Source: an uncultured Alphaproteobacteria bacterium
GTDB taxonomy: Bacteria > Pseudomonadota > Alphaproteobacteria > CAAHEQ01 > UBA3637
Reading direction: 5' to 3'
Length of the DNA stretch: 64,000 nucleotides
Assembly: GCA_934203105.1 (NCBI GenBank)
Contig: CAKPYQ010000006.1
Span: 4,415-68,414, forward strand
The translations under genes were made by a program, and so were the position numbers. The notes below the pieces were generated by a model, which did no database searches, was not told the origin of the DNA, and was given only the letters and a program-made list of their open reading frames with translations. Shown here piece by piece: positions 61,738 through 64,000 of the stretch; position 1 is the stretch's first letter, and every line of letters starts with the position of its first letter.

Positions 61738-63111
61738 ATGACCAAAAAATGGATTGTATGTTTATTGTGTTCGACGTTTATTTCCGGTGCGGCTTTTGCC
61801 GGACTGGAAGACGGGATTAAGGCTTTTGAACAAAAAAAGTACGATAAAGCTTTGGAAGAATTTTCCTATCTTGCCGATGAAAACAACAATATTGCGGCGT
61901 ACCATTTAGGCTTGATGTACGAAAACGGTTTGGGTGTTGAACCGTCTTTGGCAACGGCGGCGCAGTATTATTTAAAAGCATACAATGCAGGTAATACTTT
62001 GGCGGCCTCTAAATTGGGGCGTTTTTTGATTGAAGGCAAAGAAATCGATAAAAATGTAGAAGACGGTTTGAATTTGTTGAAAACGGCCGGTCGTGCAGGG
62101 GATAAGGAAGCTTTGTATACCTTGGGCCAGCTTTATAATGCCGGCGAGTATTTGGATAAAGATTATGTTATTGCCGGCGCTTATTATCGCTTGGCGGCGT
62201 TGCAAGGTTATGCACCGGCGCAACATCAGTTAGCTTTGCTTTACTTATTTGGTCGAGGTGTTCCTCAGGATTATTCTTTGGCTATGCGTTGGATCAGTCG
62301 CGCGGCATCACAAGGTTATGTACCGGCGCAAAAGGATTTGGCTGAATTGTTGTCATCAAACCAACGTATGATGAACTTTGTTGAAGCGTATGCTTGGTAC
62401 AGCATTTTGGCAGCGTACAATAACGATGAAACCGGTACTTGGGCTGCCGATCGTCGTGATGCTTTGGCTACGCAAATCAAAGATACTAAAAACTTGATTA
62501 TTGCTCAGCAATTAGCGCGCAAATGGACGCCGACACCGGCAACTCAAACAGTTCCGGAGCTTGAACGGACAGAAGCTTTGCCGATTATTCCCGGCTTTAA
62601 TGATGCCGATACGTTGCGTACTTTGAAAGAGCAGAATGTGGCTATTTTAGCGGACGGTTCGGAATATGGCATTATGTCAGATGATGTTGAACAAGCTTTG
62701 ATTAAAAACGATACGACGCGTTTGGAAGAAACGGTTACAGATTGGGGTAAAAATGGTCGTCCTGATGCGTTTACTTATTGGGGCAAGATTGTCGAACATC
62801 GTTTGCAAGATGCAGCAGGCGCGTTTAAATGGTATCAGCAAGCTGCGGATTATGGAGATCCGGAAGGTGCTTTTTATGTCGCAAAGGCGTATTGTGAAGG
62901 TAAGTTAGTCGAAACAAATCCGGTGGAATGTTATAAATGGTTGCAAATTTCAAAGCAAAAGGCAACGGATCCTTTGGCTTCGTTGGTTGATCAAACAATC
63001 AATGTGGTAGAACCGCAAGTGTCTGCTGAACAAAAAGAGCAGGCGATTAAAGCGGCTCAGGAGTTTAAACCGGCTAACGAAAGAAAAAAGACCGGATTTA
63101 AGTTGTTTTAA
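61738..63111 (+). CDS. Sel1-repeat secreted protein (457 aa)
   Basis: Signal peptide (residues 1-21, ending A-F-A-G) and about five Sel1 repeats in the first 230 residues (Y-H-L-G-L-M-Y-E-N-G-L-G-V; Y-T-L-G-Q-L-Y-N-A-G-E-Y), a non-repeat middle region, then two more near 345-420 (A-F-K-W-Y-Q-Q-A-A-D-Y-G-D). The third Sel1 protein of the window. An AAAGGG site precedes the ATG and an intrinsic terminator follows, so it is a single-gene unit. Confidence 0.9.
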   Translation: MTKKWIVCLLCSTFISGAAFAGLEDGIKAFEQKKYDKALEEFSYLADENNNIAAYHLGLMYENGLGVEPSLATAAQYYLKAYNAGNTLAASKLGRFLIEGKEIDKNVEDGLNLLKTAGRAGDKEALYTLGQLYNAGEYLDKDYVIAGAYYRLAALQGYAPAQHQLALLYLFGRGVPQDYSLAMRWISRAASQGYVPAQKDLAELLSSNQRMMNFVEAYAWYSILAAYNNDETGTWAADRRDALATQIKDTKNLIIAQQLARKWTPTPATQTVPELERTEALPIIPGFNDADTLRTLKEQNVAILADGSEYGIMSDDVEQALIKNDTTRLEETVTDWGKNGRPDAFTYWGKIVEHRLQDAAGAFKWYQQAADYGDPEGAFYVAKAYCEGKLVETNPVECYKWLQISKQKATDPLASLVDQTINVVEPQVSAEQKEQAIKAAQEFKPANERKKTGFKLF

Positions 63112-63137
63112 TAAACTTTCTTATATGTTTTAAACGG

Positions 63138-63177
63138 AATATGCGGTTTGAATATTTATTCGCCGCATATTTTTTTG
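63138..63177 (+). terminator. Rho-independent terminator after the third Sel1 gene
   Basis: AATATGCGG (63138-63146) pairs with CCGCATATT (63163-63171), followed by seven T in a row. Confidence 0.85.
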
Positions 63178-63230
63178 TTATTCTGCGGCAGTTTTCTTTA
63201 TTTCATTTAGAACGTTCTTTTTCGTCCACC

Positions 63231-63268
63231 CGTCATTCTGAACGTAAGTGAAGAATCTCTTTACATCA
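63231..63268 (+). repeat. REP-like element, copy 1
   Basis: GTCATTCTGA then GTGAAGAATCTCTTTACATC, closely matched by copy 2 at 63435. It contains a GANTC site (GAATC). Confidence 0.75.
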
Positions 63269-63278
63269 TTGCAATGTC

Positions 63279-63322
63279 AAATGTGCGGCGCGTGATTTTT
63301 CGCGCGCCCACGCCGCACATTT
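63279..63322. repeat. GC-rich hairpin element
   Basis: AAATGTGCGGCG (63279-63290) and CGCCGCACATTT (63311-63322) are perfect 12-bp inverted repeats around a 20-nt loop. Composition is far more GC-rich than the surroundings. No T run follows, so it is not a simple terminator. Confidence 0.7.
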
Positions 63323-63371
63323 CCCATGCCTGAATGGATTTTGCACATCGAAACTTATGACTTTATCCCCG

Positions 63372-63414
63372 CAATCGTCCCCGCGGATTGATCCGCGCGG
63401 CGCGGGGACGATTG
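63372..63414. repeat. GC-rich hairpin element with 14-bp perfect arms
   Basis: CAATCGTCCCCGCG (63372-63385) and CGCGGGGACGATTG (63401-63414) are exact inverted repeats. The loop can form an alternative inner hairpin (CGCGGAT/ATCCGCG). Not followed by a T run. Confidence 0.75.
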
Positions 63415-63434
63415 ATTTATTGGTTCATTCTGAT

Positions 63435-63471
63435 GTCATTCTGAAAGAGGTGAAGAATCTCTTTACATCAT
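63435..63471 (+). repeat. REP-like element, copy 2
   Basis: GTCATTCTGAAAGAGGTGAA followed by GAATCTCTTTACATCAT; nearly the same as copy 1, including the 3' segment beyond the core. Contains GAATC. Confidence 0.75.
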
Positions 63472-63503
63472 CAGCTCACTAAAAAAATTCTCCATAACTC
63501 ATT

Positions 63504-63558
63504 CAAAAAAATGATTTTTGCGCACCCCAAACCTAACCCAAAAATCATTTTTTTTGAT
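63504..63558. repeat. AT-rich hairpin element, copy 1
   Basis: An arm CAAAAAAATGATTTTTG (63504-63520) and its inverse at 63539-63556 enclose a C-rich loop. The same arms recur at 63790-63846 with the loop inverted. Confidence 0.75.
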
Positions 63559-63584
63559 TAAAAAGCTTTATCGACATGCAATAA

Positions 63585-63596
63585 AAACGATCGTTT
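63585..63596. promoter_or_regulatory. 12-bp palindrome AAACGATCGTTT, site 1
   Basis: A perfect palindrome that recurs at 63692-63703, 107 bp away. A possible operator pair. Confidence 0.45.
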
Positions 63597-63691
63597 AAAG
63601 TCAATAGATTTTTTTGCGAAGCGACCCTCTGTAACTTATTGAAATTTAACAAAAGCCGATTTTTTCGTTTTACCAAAAAAGCAACGAACAC

Positions 63692-63703
63692 AAACGATCG
63701 TTT
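63692..63703. promoter_or_regulatory. 12-bp palindrome AAACGATCGTTT, site 2, next to a -10-like box
   Basis: The palindrome ends 3 nt before TAATAT (63707-63712), which could be the -10 of the reading frame at 63766. A protein bound here would cover the promoter spacer. Confidence 0.5.
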
Positions 63704-63765
63704 ATGTAATATATGAAAGAAGTGGTTTTTTGATTTTAATTTAATAGCGAAAGAAGGAGATAAAA

Positions 63766-64000
63766 ATGAATAAAAATAAGCAATTAAATATCAAAAAAAT
63801 GATTTTTGAGTTGGGGCATGGGGGATGCAAAAATCATTTTTTTGATCGGGTGAATGATGTGCGGAAAGTTGAAAGATTCTTCGCGTTCGCTCAGAATGAC
63901 GCGGGATCAAAAATGTGTAGCGACTGTCATTCTGAAAGAGCGGCAGCGATTGAAGAATTTTGTGACACAAAGGGATTCTTCGCGTGCGCTCAGAATGACG
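63766..64000 (+). CDS. Open reading frame running through palindromic repeats (partial, off window edge)
   Basis: A strong AAGGAG site lies 5-6 nt before ATG 63766. The frame stays open for all 78 codons to the window edge. The first 11 residues (M-N-K-N-K-Q-L-N-I-K-K) look like a normal start, but everything after is encoded by repeat DNA: the AT-rich hairpin (M-I-F-E-L-G-H-G-G-C-K-N-H-F-F) and REP copies in both orientations (F-F-A-F-A-Q-N-D, C-H-S-E-R-A). Either a gene invaded in frame by repeats, as known for Rickettsia palindromic elements, or a chance open frame behind an old ribosome binding site. Confidence 0.35.
   Translation, partial: MNKNKQLNIKKMIFELGHGGCKNHFFDRVNDVRKVERFFAFAQNDAGSKMCSDCHSERAAAIEEFCDTKGFFACAQND
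63790..63846. repeat. AT-rich hairpin element, copy 2 (inverted relative to copy 1)
   Basis: Perfect 18-bp arms ATCAAAAAAATGATTTTT (63790-63807) and its reverse complement (63829-63846), loop of 21 nt that is G-rich here and C-rich in copy 1, so the copies lie in opposite orientation. Confidence 0.8.
63875..63901 (-). repeat. REP-like element, copy 3 (reverse)
   Basis: GATTCTTCGCGTTCGCTCAG followed by AATGACG, the reverse complement of the GTCATTCTGA...GAAGAATC core. Contains GATTC. Confidence 0.8.
63926..64000. repeat. Inverted pair of REP-like elements (copies 4 and 5)
   Basis: Copy 4 (63926-63959, forward) and copy 5 (63974-64000, reverse) face each other; GTCATTCTGA pairs with TCAGAATGAC and GAAGAAT with ATTCTTC, giving a long interrupted stem of the BIME type. 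The element may continue past the window. Confidence 0.75.

Noticed and set aside
63279..63414. CRISPR-like array suspected from closely spaced palindromes.
   Set aside because: The palindromes belong to different families, spacers are not regular and no cas gene is near.

Overview
The window is a gene-dense, moderately AT-rich chromosomal segment of an alphaproteobacterium. The strongest lineage markers are a canonical GcrA cell-cycle regulator (25454-25969), a dus/trkA/hfq/hflX cluster that matches the classical alphaproteobacterial nifR3-ntrBCYX-trkA-hfq-hflX locus with ntr genes missing, an argS-SPOR-nagZ cluster, TrmFO, a DUF3035-type lipoprotein beside lspA, and a DUF2155 protein beside MlaD. 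The low GC, short intergenic spaces, many ATGA/TAATG overlaps and several Sel1 proteins suggest one of the reduced gut- or host-associated alphaproteobacterial lineages; that placement is inference. No tRNA, rRNA, CRISPR array, integrase or transposase was recognised.

Layout. 1-6.5 kb: infA start, M48 protease, a GGT-like lipoprotein, two tandem MCE/MlaD proteins, DUF2155, a YfgM-like protein and Der. 6.5-10.7 kb (minus): lspA-DUF3035-pgi-mutL operon. 10.8-15.6 kb: argS-SPOR-nagZ-M50 protease-TatA-like small protein. 15.6-20.5 kb: an unknown protein and two c-di-GMP proteins placed tail to tail. 20.5-30 kb: nth, three envelope proteins, gcrA, polA, trhP. 30.1-31.7 kb: a membrane protein coupled to a radical SAM/SPASM enzyme, with codon use unlike the neighbours. 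31.7-40.5 kb: RNHCP protein, rarA-rluC-asmA-acyP, mlaA-mlaC, a LOG protein and an unknown secreted protein. 40.5-44 kb: a 22-residue-repeat protein and glyS. 44-48.3 kb: Sel1 protein, small membrane protein, and an operon with a degenerate dUTPase-fold protein, an SH3 protein and a secreted unknown, following obgE-rsfS. 49.7-50.7 kb: rplU-rpmA and a 61-residue basic protein. 50.8-55.7 kb: mfd and trmFO. 55.7-63.1 kb: Sel1-dusB-Fis-like-trkA-hfq-hflX, then a LysM/M23 lipoprotein and a third Sel1 protein. 63.1-64 kb: an intergenic island crowded with palindromic repeats, ending in an open reading frame that runs through the repeats and off the window.

Functional themes are outer-membrane lipid homeostasis (MlaA, MlaC, MlaD-like proteins, AsmA), envelope/peptidoglycan maintenance (SPOR, NagZ, LysM/M23, M48, M50), DNA repair (MutL, Nth, PolA, RarA, Mfd), ribosome/tRNA biology (ArgS, GlyRS, L21, L27, RsfS, ObgE, Der, HflX, RluC-type, DusB, TrmFO, TrhP) and c-di-GMP signalling. 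Promoters close to TTGACA-17-TATAAT are readable upstream of many operons. The least conventional items are the stand-alone NtrC-derived Fis-like gene, the dUTPase-fold fusion operon, the radical SAM pair, and the repeat island.
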